A program made the position numbers and the translations under genes. A stretch of 64,000 nt of DNA from Asticcacaulis sp. UBA2476 (GTDB lineage Bacteria > Pseudomonadota > Alphaproteobacteria > Caulobacterales > Caulobacteraceae): the NCBI GenBank assembly GCA_002342035.1, contig DDPE01000036.1:1-64000 (forward strand). The letters are read 5' to 3'. The notes below the pieces were generated by a model. The model was not told the origin of the DNA and did no database searches. It saw only the letters and a program-made list of their open reading frames with translations. This document shows positions 9,202 to 17,025 of the stretch, piece by piece. The stretch's first letter is position 1. Each line of letters opens with the position of its first letter.

Positions 9202-10005
9202 ATGTCGAAACCCTTATGGCTCAAAACCAGTCCATTGTTTTTTATAGGCTTAATGGCCAGTTCCGCCCTGGCCCATTCCCCCTATCTGCGCCCCAATCAC
9301 TTCACCCCTGACAAGGCCCGCAAGCATATCACCGTCGAAGCCTCCTTCGCAGAAGGCCAGATCCGGCCCGATGTCGCCATGAAATCGGACGCCTTTAACC
9401 TCACGGCCCCTGATGGGGCGACCACGCCCCTGACCCCGGCGGCGACCTTAAAAGACGCGGTTCTGCTTGAGCCTGCCCTACCTGTTGAGGGTACCTACCG
9501 CATCTCATCGGGGGTACGTACAGGCCGCGTCGCTAAGGCCACCATTAAGGACGGAAAAGTCGTCTTTGGCGAAGGCCCTGCCTCAGCCCCGAAACCTGGC
9601 GAAACGATCGTCGATGTCCAGAGCCTGACGCGCGCCGATGTCTATGTCACCAAGGGCGCGCCCACAACCGGTGCCTATGCCAAGCCGCAAACCGGTGTGG
9701 CTATCCAGCCCGTCACCGCGCCGAATGATGCCTATGCGGGGGAAGCATTCGTCTTTTCAGTGCTTAATTCCGGTAAGCCGGTGGCCGGTGAAGATATCGA
9801 AATCGTCCGCGACGGCGAAATCTACGAAGCTCAGAAAACGGCACCGCTGCATCTAAAAACCGGTGCCGACGGCACGGCCCGCTTCACGCCGTCGAAAACC
9901 GGTGTCTACCTCATTCAGGTGCGCGTCAGAAGCCAAAGCCCTGAGCGTGCCGACCTGTGGCTGTCGGAAACCGCTACTCTCACCCTAGAAGTTTTGCCTC
10001 AATAG
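9202..10005 (+). CDS. DUF4198 family exported protein
   Basis: A 267-residue periplasmic protein. The signal peptide is clear (hydrophobic core at about residues 11-23, cleavage expected after SALA at 24), leaving His25 as the first mature residue followed by SPYLRPN. DUF4198 proteins start this way and were once called NikM-like; they are often found with metal-transport genes. The C-terminal half (about 170-265) looks like an Ig/carboxypeptidase-regulatory-like beta domain (NSGKPVAGEDIEIVRDG, then ADGTARFTPSKTGVYLIQV). AAGGAA lies 7 bases before the ATG. Divergent from the receptor operon and sharing a Fur box, it is probably iron-regulated and may deliver or sense a metal in the periplasm; that role is inferred. 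Confidence 0.82.
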   Translation: MSKPLWLKTSPLFFIGLMASSALAHSPYLRPNHFTPDKARKHITVEASFAEGQIRPDVAMKSDAFNLTAPDGATTPLTPAATLKDAVLLEPALPVEGTYRISSGVRTGRVAKATIKDGKVVFGEGPASAPKPGETIVDVQSLTRADVYVTKGAPTTGAYAKPQTGVAIQPVTAPNDAYAGEAFVFSVLNSGKPVAGEDIEIVRDGEIYEAQKTAPLHLKTGADGTARFTPSKTGVYLIQVRVRSQSPERADLWLSETATLTLEVLPQ

Positions 10006-10019
10006 CACTGGATAAAGTC

Positions 10020-10514
10020 ATGAAATTAATTGGTAAAATAGTCATCGTCACCACTCTCGCCATCGCCGGTCAGACAATGGCCGCCTCACATTCGACCACC
10101 ACATTTATCAACGAGCAGGACACCAATAAGGACGGGGTCGTAACTCTGGCGGAATTTGATGCCGAACGCGCCGCCCATTTCAAGGTCATGGATGCAGATA
10201 GCAATGGCACCCTGTCAGAGGCAGAGTATGTCGGTGAATACGAAACACGTCTGAACATACAGCTTGAATCGATCACCGACGCTGAAAAGAAAAAAGAGCA
10301 GTATCAGCGTCAAATGCGTCAGGCCAAGGTGCGCTTTGGTGTGCTCGATAAGGATAAGGACGCCAAGATGACCTTCGCGGAATTTCAGGCTTCAGGCCAC
10401 GCCATGTTTAACCGCCATGACGCCGATAAGGACAGCACCATCACGACCAAGGACGTGGAAATCCTGACCCAGCAAAAGAAAGACAAAAAGGGCGACGATT
10501 TCGTCAATCCGTAA
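10020..10514 (+). CDS. Periplasmic protein with four EF-hand loops
   Basis: A 164-residue exported protein with four calcium-type loops: residues 34-45, 58-69, 110-121 and 134-145. Each has Asp at positions 1, 3 and 5 or a close substitute (the first has Asn at 3, the second Asn at 5); the fourth ends in Asp instead of Glu and the third has Ala in place of Gly at position 6, so affinities may differ. A signal peptide (about residues 1-21) precedes them. A charged helix (about 86-105) separates the two pairs. The start at 10020 is chosen because it gives a clean signal peptide; an upstream in-frame codon at 9957 lies inside the preceding gene. It follows the DUF4198 gene by 14 bases and is probably co-transcribed. 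Binding to calcium is expected; any other metal is speculation. Confidence 0.86.
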   Translation: MKLIGKIVIVTTLAIAGQTMAASHSTTTFINEQDTNKDGVVTLAEFDAERAAHFKVMDADSNGTLSEAEYVGEYETRLNIQLESITDAEKKKEQYQRQMRQAKVRFGVLDKDKDAKMTFAEFQASGHAMFNRHDADKDSTITTKDVEILTQQKKDKKGDDFVNP

Positions 10515-10527
10515 TGTCCGCTGAACA

Positions 10528-10552
10528 GGCCTGCGTCCCTGTGGCGCAGGCC
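10528..10552 (+). terminator. Possible terminator hairpin after the EF-hand gene
   Basis: GGCCTGCG (10528-10535) pairs perfectly with CGCAGGCC (10545-10552) around 9 bases, 13 bases past the stop. No T-tract follows, so it may be a weak or rho-assisted end rather than a classical terminator. Confidence 0.4.
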
Positions 10553-10655
10553 AAAGTCTCCGTAGCTCACATTTTCTTTATGTGCGCACACGCCGCATCG
10601 CATCTTAAAATAATCAGGCGTAAGCTACAGTTCATAAAACCTATGGGAGACAACT

Positions 10656-10922
10656 ATGACTACCTACAGCCATCGCTTTTTCGATAAGAATACCGGCGAG
10701 GAAATTTATGCGTCCGATGACTTCCGCTTTACAGCCGTGCCTGCGATCAGCCATCGGATATCTGATCCTGAATTTCGGGAACGCTATGGTGGCCCCGCGG
10801 TCATAAACCGTGTTGAAACCGGTGATGAACAGGGCGACGAAGTGGAACTGCTCGTCTATGTCGATGGGGCCGAAGAGATACTGAATAATCAGGATCAGGA
10901 AGAAGGTTATCGAAGGTCATAG
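10656..10922 (+). CDS. Small acidic protein of unknown function
   Basis: An 88-residue soluble protein that I do not recognise. It has no signal peptide or membrane segment, is acidic, and carries a short RISDPEFRERYGG segment in the middle followed by an acidic end (ILNNQDQEEGYRRS). GGGAGA lies 7 bases before the ATG, supporting translation. It stands alone and converges on the frameshifted small gene at 10925-11105, with 2 bases between the two ends. No function can be proposed. Confidence 0.55.
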   Translation: MTTYSHRFFDKNTGEEIYASDDFRFTAVPAISHRISDPEFRERYGGPAVINRVETGDEQGDEVELLVYVDGAEEILNNQDQEEGYRRS

Positions 10923-10924
10923 CC

Positions 10925-11105
10925 TTATGGCAAATTGAGCTGCCAGCCCCTCTCCGAAGTCGCATCAAGCAATTCCCGCGCAGCGCCACGCGCGATACGA
11001 ATCGCCGTATTCAGGTCGCGGGGGTTCGACAATCTGCACCAGCTTTTCATACATGGCCGAATGTTCAATCATCGTCTGCGGTAAAAACGATGGATCGCGC
11101 GGCAT
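10925..11105 (-). pseudogene. Small gene split by a +1 frameshift in a G run
   Basis: Reading from an ATG at 11105 (AGGGG upstream) gives MPRDPSFLPQTMIEH...KLVQIVEP, then the frame runs into out-of-character codons and stops after 46 residues. Removing one base from the five-G run at 11020-11024 restores a continuous 59-residue frame ending ARELLDATSERGWQLNLP at 10925. The span is 181 bases, one more than a multiple of three. The two halves read as one plausible helical protein. This may be a recent null mutation or a sequence error; no family is recognised. The rest of 10923-11235 holds no other gene. Confidence 0.5.
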
Positions 11106-11235
11106 TGGAACCCCTGCAACTAACGGTAACCTATCACATTATCGAGAAATGCTGTGCATGCACTTTCCGGCTCGCCAAAGGCTGATCTGTCTTGTAAAAG
11201 CCATGTAATTCATAGGTTAGGCTTGAGGTTTGGAC

Positions 11236-11736
11236 ATGCGGTTCGGCGTAAAATCACGGTTTTTTGTATTAGGCCTGGCCATATCTCTGACGGCGTGTGA
11301 ACCGGCACCCAAACCCGCCACCTCTCCTGAATCGTCATCTCATGCGCCTTCGCCCGCCCTGAGCGAAGCTGAAAAAGCTCAGGTACTGGCATCACTGCCT
11401 ACACCTTATAATACCGCAAGCCTCGAAGAAGGCAAAAAGCAGTTTGGCAAATGCCGCTCCTGTCATGTGTTGATCGAGACGACCGCAACCACGACCGGCC
11501 CTCATCTGTACGGAGTATTGGGTCGAAAAGCTGGCACCGAAGGCAGCTATCCTTATTCAGACGCTATGAAAGCCCATAATGTGACTTGGGATTTCGCCAC
11601 GCTCGATGCGTTCCTGACCAAGCCGCGCGACGCGGTTCCAGGCACCAAGATGGCATTTTTAGGTATCAAAGACGCTAAGGATCGCGAAAATCTTTTGGCC
11701 TATATCGCGGTCGAAACGGCTAAGAAACCACAGTAG
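11236..11736 (+). CDS. Class I c-type cytochrome, lipoprotein
   Basis: A 166-residue membrane-anchored cytochrome c, likely an electron carrier in the periplasm. The leader ends in the lipobox LTAC with Cys21 as the lipidation site. A Pro/Ser/Ala-rich linker (22-45) is followed by one cytochrome c domain: heme-binding CRSCH at 73-77, GPHLYGVLGRKAG at 88-100, and the probable axial Met139 in PGTKMAF. The ATG at 11236 is preferred to an in-frame TTG at 11230 because GAGG lies 7 bases upstream. Its stop touches the stop of the convergent gene at 11737. Partner oxidase or reductase not visible. Confidence 0.9.
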   Translation: MRFGVKSRFFVLGLAISLTACEPAPKPATSPESSSHAPSPALSEAEKAQVLASLPTPYNTASLEEGKKQFGKCRSCHVLIETTATTTGPHLYGVLGRKAGTEGSYPYSDAMKAHNVTWDFATLDAFLTKPRDAVPGTKMAFLGIKDAKDRENLLAYIAVETAKKPQ

Positions 11737-12516
11737 CTAAAACCGCTTCCATATTGATAAGGATAAAGCTTTTACCTGTGGGACATTTTCACCCGACAGG
11801 GTTTGGCGTGCGCCCAGTTGTACGCTGATATCCTGTTTATCTCCTAAATGGCGCACAACGCTTAGCTCGGCGTTTGTCCACTTGGCGCGCCCCCAAGCTT
11901 CTTTATCGGTTTGCCCGGCATAGACTTGCGCCATGACCATCCATTTCGGATCGGGTTTAATACCAACCGTCGCATCGACACGCACCTGATCGGCTTCTTT
12001 TTCGCGCCAGCGTTTCGCCACCTGCACATCAAGGAAGGCGTCCTTGCCTGCGATCTTGAAACTCTTGCCACCATAGGCGCGCAGCTCTGCGTCGGTGCCT
12101 TTGGACGTTGCCTGATCAAAATCACTGCGGCGGCCCTTGCCCAACCCTTCAACACCCGCGCCCACCGCTAAGATGGCCGTATCGGTCTTCGCCACAGTCA
12201 CGCGGCCACCAATCTCAACAGACCCCAGCCCTGAATAGGATGTGCTATCGGTTTTAAAGTCCTGATAATCAGCCTTGGCATACACAGTTATGCGATCAGT
12301 AAGACCATAATCGCTGTAGACCGAGACATTGCGCGTATCCCACTTGCCAATGGACGCTGTATTGCCATCGCCATCAAAGCCCTTATCGGCTGTAGAAGGT
12401 TCCAGCTTAATAATGACCTGTCCGCGACCGCTTTCCTGCGGCCAGGCACCGGCGACACTTAGGCTGGGCACAAGCAAAAGCGCAATAAATATAAAAACCC
12501 TATAGGAAAGCCTCAT
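11737..12516 (-). CDS. Putative outer-membrane beta-barrel protein
   Basis: A 259-residue exported protein not assigned to a named family. It has a signal peptide (about residues 1-22, ending SVAG). The mature part alternates polar and hydrophobic residues in many short strands (for example VYAKADYQDF, AELSVVRHLG, ISVQLGARQTL) and ends ALSLSIWKRF with a terminal Phe, the usual outer-membrane targeting signal recognised by BamA. Its size suggests a 10- to 12-strand barrel. No operon partner; the convergent cytochrome ends exactly where it ends. Substrate or role unknown. Confidence 0.65.
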   Translation of the reverse strand: MRLSYRVFIFIALLLVPSLSVAGAWPQESGRGQVIIKLEPSTADKGFDGDGNTASIGKWDTRNVSVYSDYGLTDRITVYAKADYQDFKTDSTSYSGLGSVEIGGRVTVAKTDTAILAVGAGVEGLGKGRRSDFDQATSKGTDAELRAYGGKSFKIAGKDAFLDVQVAKRWREKEADQVRVDATVGIKPDPKWMVMAQVYAGQTDKEAWGRAKWTNAELSVVRHLGDKQDISVQLGARQTLSGENVPQVKALSLSIWKRF

Positions 12517-12592
12517 TCCCGCCCCCGAAGCCAGTTCACTCGATAAATCAAGCTTTGGACGAATCGGTAAAAAGTTCCCTAATGACGCGCAT

Positions 12593-13075
12593 TCAGGCGG
12601 CGCGTGAAATCACCAGCTTGCCCTCACTGACTTTCACGATTTTCACAGATTCGCGCGCCTTTAGCTTAGCGTCCTCATCCCCTTCTATGACCGCAGGCCA
12701 TTCAACGCCGTCATAGATTACACGGCCTTCATGCGTACCGCCAAAACCTTCAAGCACAGTGGCTGTCTTACCGACTAAACGCTGGCCGGGATCATTAATA
12801 TCACCTGCCGGAGCGTCCTTTTTCATAAAGCGGCGCGACAGAATTGACAGGGTAAGGGTCAGAACAGAAAAGATAATTACCTGAAACACAAAGCCAATGG
12901 GCAACCCAGTCAGGGTCAGTAAGGCCACAACCCCGGCTGATGCCGCAGGCCACAGCAGCCATTCCGTGCCCAACATAATCTCAAGACCAAGCACAATGAC
13001 ACCCAGCGTCAGCCATACCCAAAAGGCCTGCATGCCCAGTGGTTCAGATGTCAAAAGCGTTGCAAAATCAGACAT
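12593..13075 (-). CDS. NfeD-like membrane protein
   Basis: A 160-residue NfeD family protein. Two or three membrane helices fill about residues 15-80; the C-terminal part (about 95-158) has the OB-fold pattern GQRLVGKTATVLEGFGGTHEGRVIYDGVEWPA followed by VKIVKVSEGKLVI, typical of short NfeD1b proteins. These pair with SPFH/stomatin proteins and are thought to help organise membrane microdomains or protein quality control. The SPFH gene ends 15 bases upstream, so the two form an operon and probably a complex in the inner membrane. Confidence 0.85.
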   Translation of the reverse strand: MSDFATLLTSEPLGMQAFWVWLTLGVIVLGLEIMLGTEWLLWPAASAGVVALLTLTGLPIGFVFQVIIFSVLTLTLSILSRRFMKKDAPAGDINDPGQRLVGKTATVLEGFGGTHEGRVIYDGVEWPAVIEGDEDAKLKARESVKIVKVSEGKLVISRAA

Positions 13076-13090
13076 GTTAATCTCCTGTCC

Positions 13091-14020
13091 TTACTTTTTA
13101 GCTGAAGCTTGATCATTGGTCAGGGACTTCACCAGTTCGGTAACCCCACCTACGGTCCCGGCCAGACTGGACAGCTCGGTCGGCAGGATGATGGTCTTAG
13201 TGTTCGGGGACATTGCAAACTTGCCGAACGCCTCAACGTACTTTTGCGCAATGAAATAGTTGATAGCATTAACATCACCCTTAGCGATCGCTTCCGACAC
13301 CATTTCCGTCGCCTTGGCTTCCGCTTCAGCGGCACGCTCACGGGCTTCGGCGTCGCGATAGGCCGCTTCCCGCCGCCCCTCGGCCTCAAGCACCGTTGCC
13401 TGCTTATTGCCCTCAGCGCGGGTGATAGCAGCCTGTTTGTCACCATCCGCTTCAATGATCTGGGCACGGCGCTCACGTTCAGCTTTCATCTGGCGGGCCA
13501 TCGAATCTGTGATATCAAGAGGCGGTTTCAAATCTTTGATTTCAATGCGATTTACTTTTACACCCCACGGGCTGGTCGCCTGATCAATTACGGTCAGAAG
13601 ACGCGAATTTATGGAATCACGCTGAGACAGTACCTCATCCAGTTCCATGCCACCTACCACGGTCCGCAAGTTCGTCATGGCCAATTGTGTGACCGCATTA
13701 TCAAGGTTATCGACGCGGTACGCCGCAGCCGCCGCATCCATCACCTGCGTAAAGACGATGCCATCGACCTTAACCACCACGTTGTCCTTAGTGATCACCT
13801 CCTGTTGGGGCACATCGACCACGCGCTCCATCATATTGACCCGCCGGCCAATGCTTTCAACGAAGGGCGTCAGGAAGGAAATGCCGGGCTTCAAGGTGCG
13901 GGTATAGCGGCCAAAACGCTCAACCGTAAACTCGCGCCCCTGCGGCACGATCTTGATGATGCTGAAGGCGATGACGATCGCCAGAATAAGGATGACTGCG
14001 GAAAATGCACTTACGAACAT
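13091..14020 (-). CDS. SPFH/band 7 (paraslipin, QmcA-like) membrane protein
   Basis: A 309-residue SPFH-domain protein anchored by an N-terminal helix (about residues 3-22). The band 7 domain follows from IVPQGREFTVERFGRY to about residue 190 and includes ERVVDVPQQEVITKDNV. A long charged helix rich in Ala, Glu and Arg (about 190-250) is the usual coiled-coil oligomerisation region, and a conserved end (NTKTIILPTELSSLAGTVGG) follows. Such proteins form ring-shaped assemblies in the membrane and associate with NfeD proteins and FtsH-type proteases. It is the first gene of the SPFH-NfeD pair. Confidence 0.9.
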   Translation of the reverse strand: MFVSAFSAVILILAIVIAFSIIKIVPQGREFTVERFGRYTRTLKPGISFLTPFVESIGRRVNMMERVVDVPQQEVITKDNVVVKVDGIVFTQVMDAAAAAYRVDNLDNAVTQLAMTNLRTVVGGMELDEVLSQRDSINSRLLTVIDQATSPWGVKVNRIEIKDLKPPLDITDSMARQMKAERERRAQIIEADGDKQAAITRAEGNKQATVLEAEGRREAAYRDAEARERAAEAEAKATEMVSEAIAKGDVNAINYFIAQKYVEAFGKFAMSPNTKTIILPTELSSLAGTVGGVTELVKSLTNDQASAKK

Positions 14021-14085
14021 TCAGGGGTTCCCTCTTGCCTTGTTTTGCCGCCTCAACTCTACCCTAAATCACACAATTTCAAAGC

Positions 14086-14529
14086 CTAATCGGTCTGCCG
14101 AGCCCCCATCAGTGCATGCGATTTCAGCAGCACATCCTTAAGGTCATCTTCAACGACCAAATTCAATGCCGCCTCAAGGGTCACAAAACATGCCTGATCC
14201 GCATCGTCACCGGCCACAGGCTCTCCAGCCAGCCAGCGCGCCAGATAATCAATAAGCACATAGTGAAACCCATCCTGGCACGCCTCGGAGGGCGGTTCCA
14301 TAATCTCATAAACTTCGATCAAGGGGCCAAGTTCAGCCTCAATGCCGGTTTCCTCACGCAATTCCCGCAACGCGGTTTGAGAGATCGGCTCAAACCGATC
14401 CATCTTGCCACCGGGGATCGACCATTGGCCTTGGCGAGGAGCTCGCCCGCGACGGATCAGCAAGACCTCATCACCTCGCCAGCATACAACGCCTATCGCC
14501 GGTATCGGATAGTGAATTTTGACTTGCAC
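14086..14529 (-). CDS. Nudix hydrolase
   Basis: A 147-residue Nudix enzyme that would hydrolyse a nucleoside diphosphate linked to some moiety X. The Nudix box is complete: GKMDRFE, then seven residues, then RELREETGI (about residues 41-64). The N-terminal strand IPAIGVVCWRGDEVLLIRRGR and QGQWSIPGGK match ADP-ribose/NADH pyrophosphatase-like members, but substrate cannot be told from sequence. It begins with GTG, with GGAG 9 bases upstream. It is divergent from the FAD-linked oxidase at 14607. Confidence 0.87.
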   Translation of the reverse strand: MQVKIHYPIPAIGVVCWRGDEVLLIRRGRAPRQGQWSIPGGKMDRFEPISQTALRELREETGIEAELGPLIEVYEIMEPPSEACQDGFHYVLIDYLARWLAGEPVAGDDADQACFVTLEAALNLVVEDDLKDVLLKSHALMGARQTD

Positions 14530-14606
14530 TTACAGATTCTCCGTATAAACCCCAACCCTTATAAGCCAAACACTTACAACAGCGCTGCTTTTAGGGATAC
14601 CTTGCC

Positions 14607-16040
14607 ATGACCGCTGCCGCCCAATTTGCTGAATGTCCACCGGTTGCACCCGAAATTCTGGCAGAGATCAAGTCCGTACTGGGCGAAGGTGGCTATAGTG
14701 AAGACTCTTTACGCGTCGAAGCCAAATTGACTGAATGGCGCGGCAAGTGGAAGGGACATACCCCCCTTCTCGTTTTGCCGAAAACGACAGAGGAACTCTC
14801 TAAAGTCGTCAGGATTTGCTATGAGCATGGCGTGGCCATTACCCCGCAAGGCGGCAATACTGGGCTGGTCGGCGGTCAGATTCCATTTGGCGAAATTCTG
14901 GTGTCGCTGGAGCGCATGCGCACCGTCCGTGATGTCGCGCCAACCGATGACACTATGGTGCTGGAGGCTGGCATCACCCTGTTGGAAGCACAACAGATAG
15001 CTGAGAAAGCCGGACGTCACTTCCCGTTATCTCTGGCGGCTGAGGGTACGGCCACGATCGGCGGCGTCATCAGCACCAATGCGGGCGGCACAGCCGTTCT
15101 GCGCTACGGCGTGACCCGCGATCTGGTGTCCGGTCTTGAGGTGGTTTTGCCCAATGGTGATATTTTCCGTGGCCTCAAGCGCCTGCGCAAAGACAATACC
15201 GGCTACGACCTAAAGCAGATGTTCATCGGCGCCGAAGGCACATTGGGTATCATCACGGCGGCGTCGCTAAAGCTGTTTCCGGTTATGAATTCGCGTTCGG
15301 TGGCTATTGTCGGGTTTGAAACCTCACAAAAAGCCATTGATCTTCTGGCCCGCGCCAAACAGGAAACGGGCGGTCAGGTCGAAGCGTTTGAACTGATGGG
15401 CCGCTACGGCCTGTCGCTGGTGCTCAAGAACATCCCAGACACCCGCGAACCGCTTGAGGGTGTGTATCCGTGGTATGCCCTGATCGAGGTGGCATCCGGC
15501 GATCCTGAAGGAGCCGAAACCTCAATGGAGCGCCTGCTGGGGGCAGCATTTGAGGAAGAACTTATCCTTGATGCCGCTATTGCGCAAAATGATACTCAGG
15601 CGGCGGCGTTCTGGCGTCTGCGCGAAGAACACTCGGCTGCCGAAAAGGTAGAGGGTGCGGCCTGGAAACATGACATTTCCGTACCGTTGTCACGCATGGC
15701 CGAATATATGGAAGAAGGCGCCAAGGCGATCGAAGCCTTTCTGCCCGGCGCCCGACTGGTGGCGTTCGGCCACGTTGGCGATGGCAATGTTCACTTTAAC
15801 GTCATAGTCCCGGAAGATATGGACGCCAAAGCCTTCAATGACTTACGTGACGAAGGTTCCAAAGTGGTTCATGATCTGGTGCACCAGTATGAAGGCTCAA
15901 TTTCGGCTGAGCATGGTCTTGGCCGCATGAAAACTCAGGAAGCACTTTTATACAAAGATCCTACCGCCGTTGCCGTCATGCGCGCGGTACGTCTGGCGCT
16001 CGACCCTAAGCGGATCATGAACCCGCATGTACTGTTTTAA
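14607..16040 (+). CDS. FAD-linked oxidase/dehydrogenase, GlcD/D-2-hydroxyacid type
   Basis: A 477-residue flavoprotein of the family that includes glycolate oxidase subunit GlcD, D-lactate dehydrogenase and D-2-hydroxyglutarate dehydrogenase. The N-terminal FAD_binding_4 domain (about 45-225) shows ITPQGGNTGLVGGQ and the AEGTATIGGVISTNAGG segment; the C-terminal FAD-oxidase domain (about 235-475) contains FGHVGDGNVHFNV and SAEHGLGRMK and ends PKRIMNPHVLF. It would oxidise a D-2-hydroxy acid and pass electrons to an acceptor such as an electron-transfer flavoprotein. Nothing next to it specifies the substrate. A second, diverged copy of its last codons lies at 16097-16123. Confidence 0.9.
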   Translation: MTAAAQFAECPPVAPEILAEIKSVLGEGGYSEDSLRVEAKLTEWRGKWKGHTPLLVLPKTTEELSKVVRICYEHGVAITPQGGNTGLVGGQIPFGEILVSLERMRTVRDVAPTDDTMVLEAGITLLEAQQIAEKAGRHFPLSLAAEGTATIGGVISTNAGGTAVLRYGVTRDLVSGLEVVLPNGDIFRGLKRLRKDNTGYDLKQMFIGAEGTLGIITAASLKLFPVMNSRSVAIVGFETSQKAIDLLARAKQETGGQVEAFELMGRYGLSLVLKNIPDTREPLEGVYPWYALIEVASGDPEGAETSMERLLGAAFEEELILDAAIAQNDTQAAAFWRLREEHSAAEKVEGAAWKHDISVPLSRMAEYMEEGAKAIEAFLPGARLVAFGHVGDGNVHFNVIVPEDMDAKAFNDLRDEGSKVVHDLVHQYEGSISAEHGLGRMKTQEALLYKDPTAVAVMRAVRLALDPKRIMNPHVLF

Positions 16041-16096
16041 TTCTGAAATGCGCTTTATTTTAGCGCGCTAACGCTTCGCTTTTTGAGCGCGGGCTT

Positions 16097-16123
16097 ATCA
16101 TGAATCCGCACGTCTTGTTCTGA
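16097..16123 (+). pseudogene. Remnant of a second FAD-oxidase 3' end
   Basis: In frame this reads I-M-N-P-H-V-L-F-stop, exactly the last eight residues of the intact gene that ends at 16040. The 27 bases match the intact copy at 21 positions, and all six differences leave the protein unchanged (including TAA versus TGA). It lies 57 bases past the intact stop. This is best explained as the tail of a homologous gene left behind after gene replacement or loss of a tandem copy. Confidence 0.55.
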
Positions 16124-16927
16124 TCAGCCTTCAATCAGCAAGGCGCTATCGCTGAAAACCTTATCGACCAGTTGCGCAAGATCAATCGGTCGGAAAGGTT
16201 TAGTCAGAGATGCATTAGCCCCGTTATTCACCGCCTGCTTTAGCGCACTGGCCTTCTCATGTTTTTGAGCCGAATCGACAGAATCCTCACCGGACATGGC
16301 GATAATTCGCGCTTGCGGCCAGGTGTCGTGAATAACCGAAATGCCTTCGATGCCGCCCATGCCGGGCATAAAAATATCGGTGATAATCATGTCAACATGG
16401 GCAATATCAATGCGCACAAACGCCTCTTCGACCGTTTGCGCTTCCGAAATCTGATAGCCTTCTTTCGACAGGGTTGATGCTACCAACTTACGCGTCGTGC
16501 CGGAGTCATCGATCACCAGAATATGCCGCGACCTTTGGGGCGCATTGCGTAAAATATTGACCTTGTCGATGATGGCTTTGATGTCAGGAATTGCGAACGG
16601 CTTACCGATAACAAAGTCAGCTTGAGCCCGTCTGGCCATATTGAGGGTCGCCTTCAGAACCTGACCACCTGCGCCGCCAGCGCTCATGACAGCGATCGGT
16701 ACACCGGCACTGAGTTTGCGAAAATCCGGCATCAGCATGAGGGTATTTTCGGTGCCGATATAAACGTCCAGCAGCATCAGATCGACCGTTCTTTGCCTTA
16801 GCGCCTCAAAAACGGCGTCATGGTCAAAGCACAACAGCGTCGACCACCCCAGTTTTTCCATCATTTTGGAAATCAATTGCGCCTGCGTGCGGCTATCTTC
16901 GAGCACAAGGACCGTACCGGCTGACAT
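16124..16927 (-). CDS. Double-receiver response regulator without output domain (copy A)
   Basis: A protein of 267 residues made of two receiver (REC) domains and nothing else. REC1 (about 3-125) has the acidic pair in VLVLEDSR, phosphoacceptor Asp in LMLLDVY, Ser in VMSAGGAG and Lys in IGKPF; REC2 (about 135-262) has VIDDSG, Asp in IITDIFMPGMGG, Ser in IAMSGED and Lys in LTKPF. All catalytic residues are kept in both. No DNA-binding, GGDEF or histidine-kinase domain is present, so signalling by protein contact is likely. The start at 16927 matches that of the paralogue at 17026-17814; an upstream in-frame ATG at 16957 is possible. No kinase gene is nearby. Confidence 0.85.
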   Translation of the reverse strand: MSAGTVLVLEDSRTQAQLISKMMEKLGWSTLLCFDHDAVFEALRQRTVDLMLLDVYIGTENTLMLMPDFRKLSAGVPIAVMSAGGAGGQVLKATLNMARRAQADFVIGKPFAIPDIKAIIDKVNILRNAPQRSRHILVIDDSGTTRKLVASTLSKEGYQISEAQTVEEAFVRIDIAHVDMIITDIFMPGMGGIEGISVIHDTWPQARIIAMSGEDSVDSAQKHEKASALKQAVNNGANASLTKPFRPIDLAQLVDKVFSDSALLIEG

Positions 16928-17025
16928 CACGCAACACTCACACAAAACAGAGGGCATGGATGCCCAGTGTCCTTAAACTACATCAACAGGCTTAGCTTGA
17001 AGTTAATCCAAATGCCTAGCAGGCT

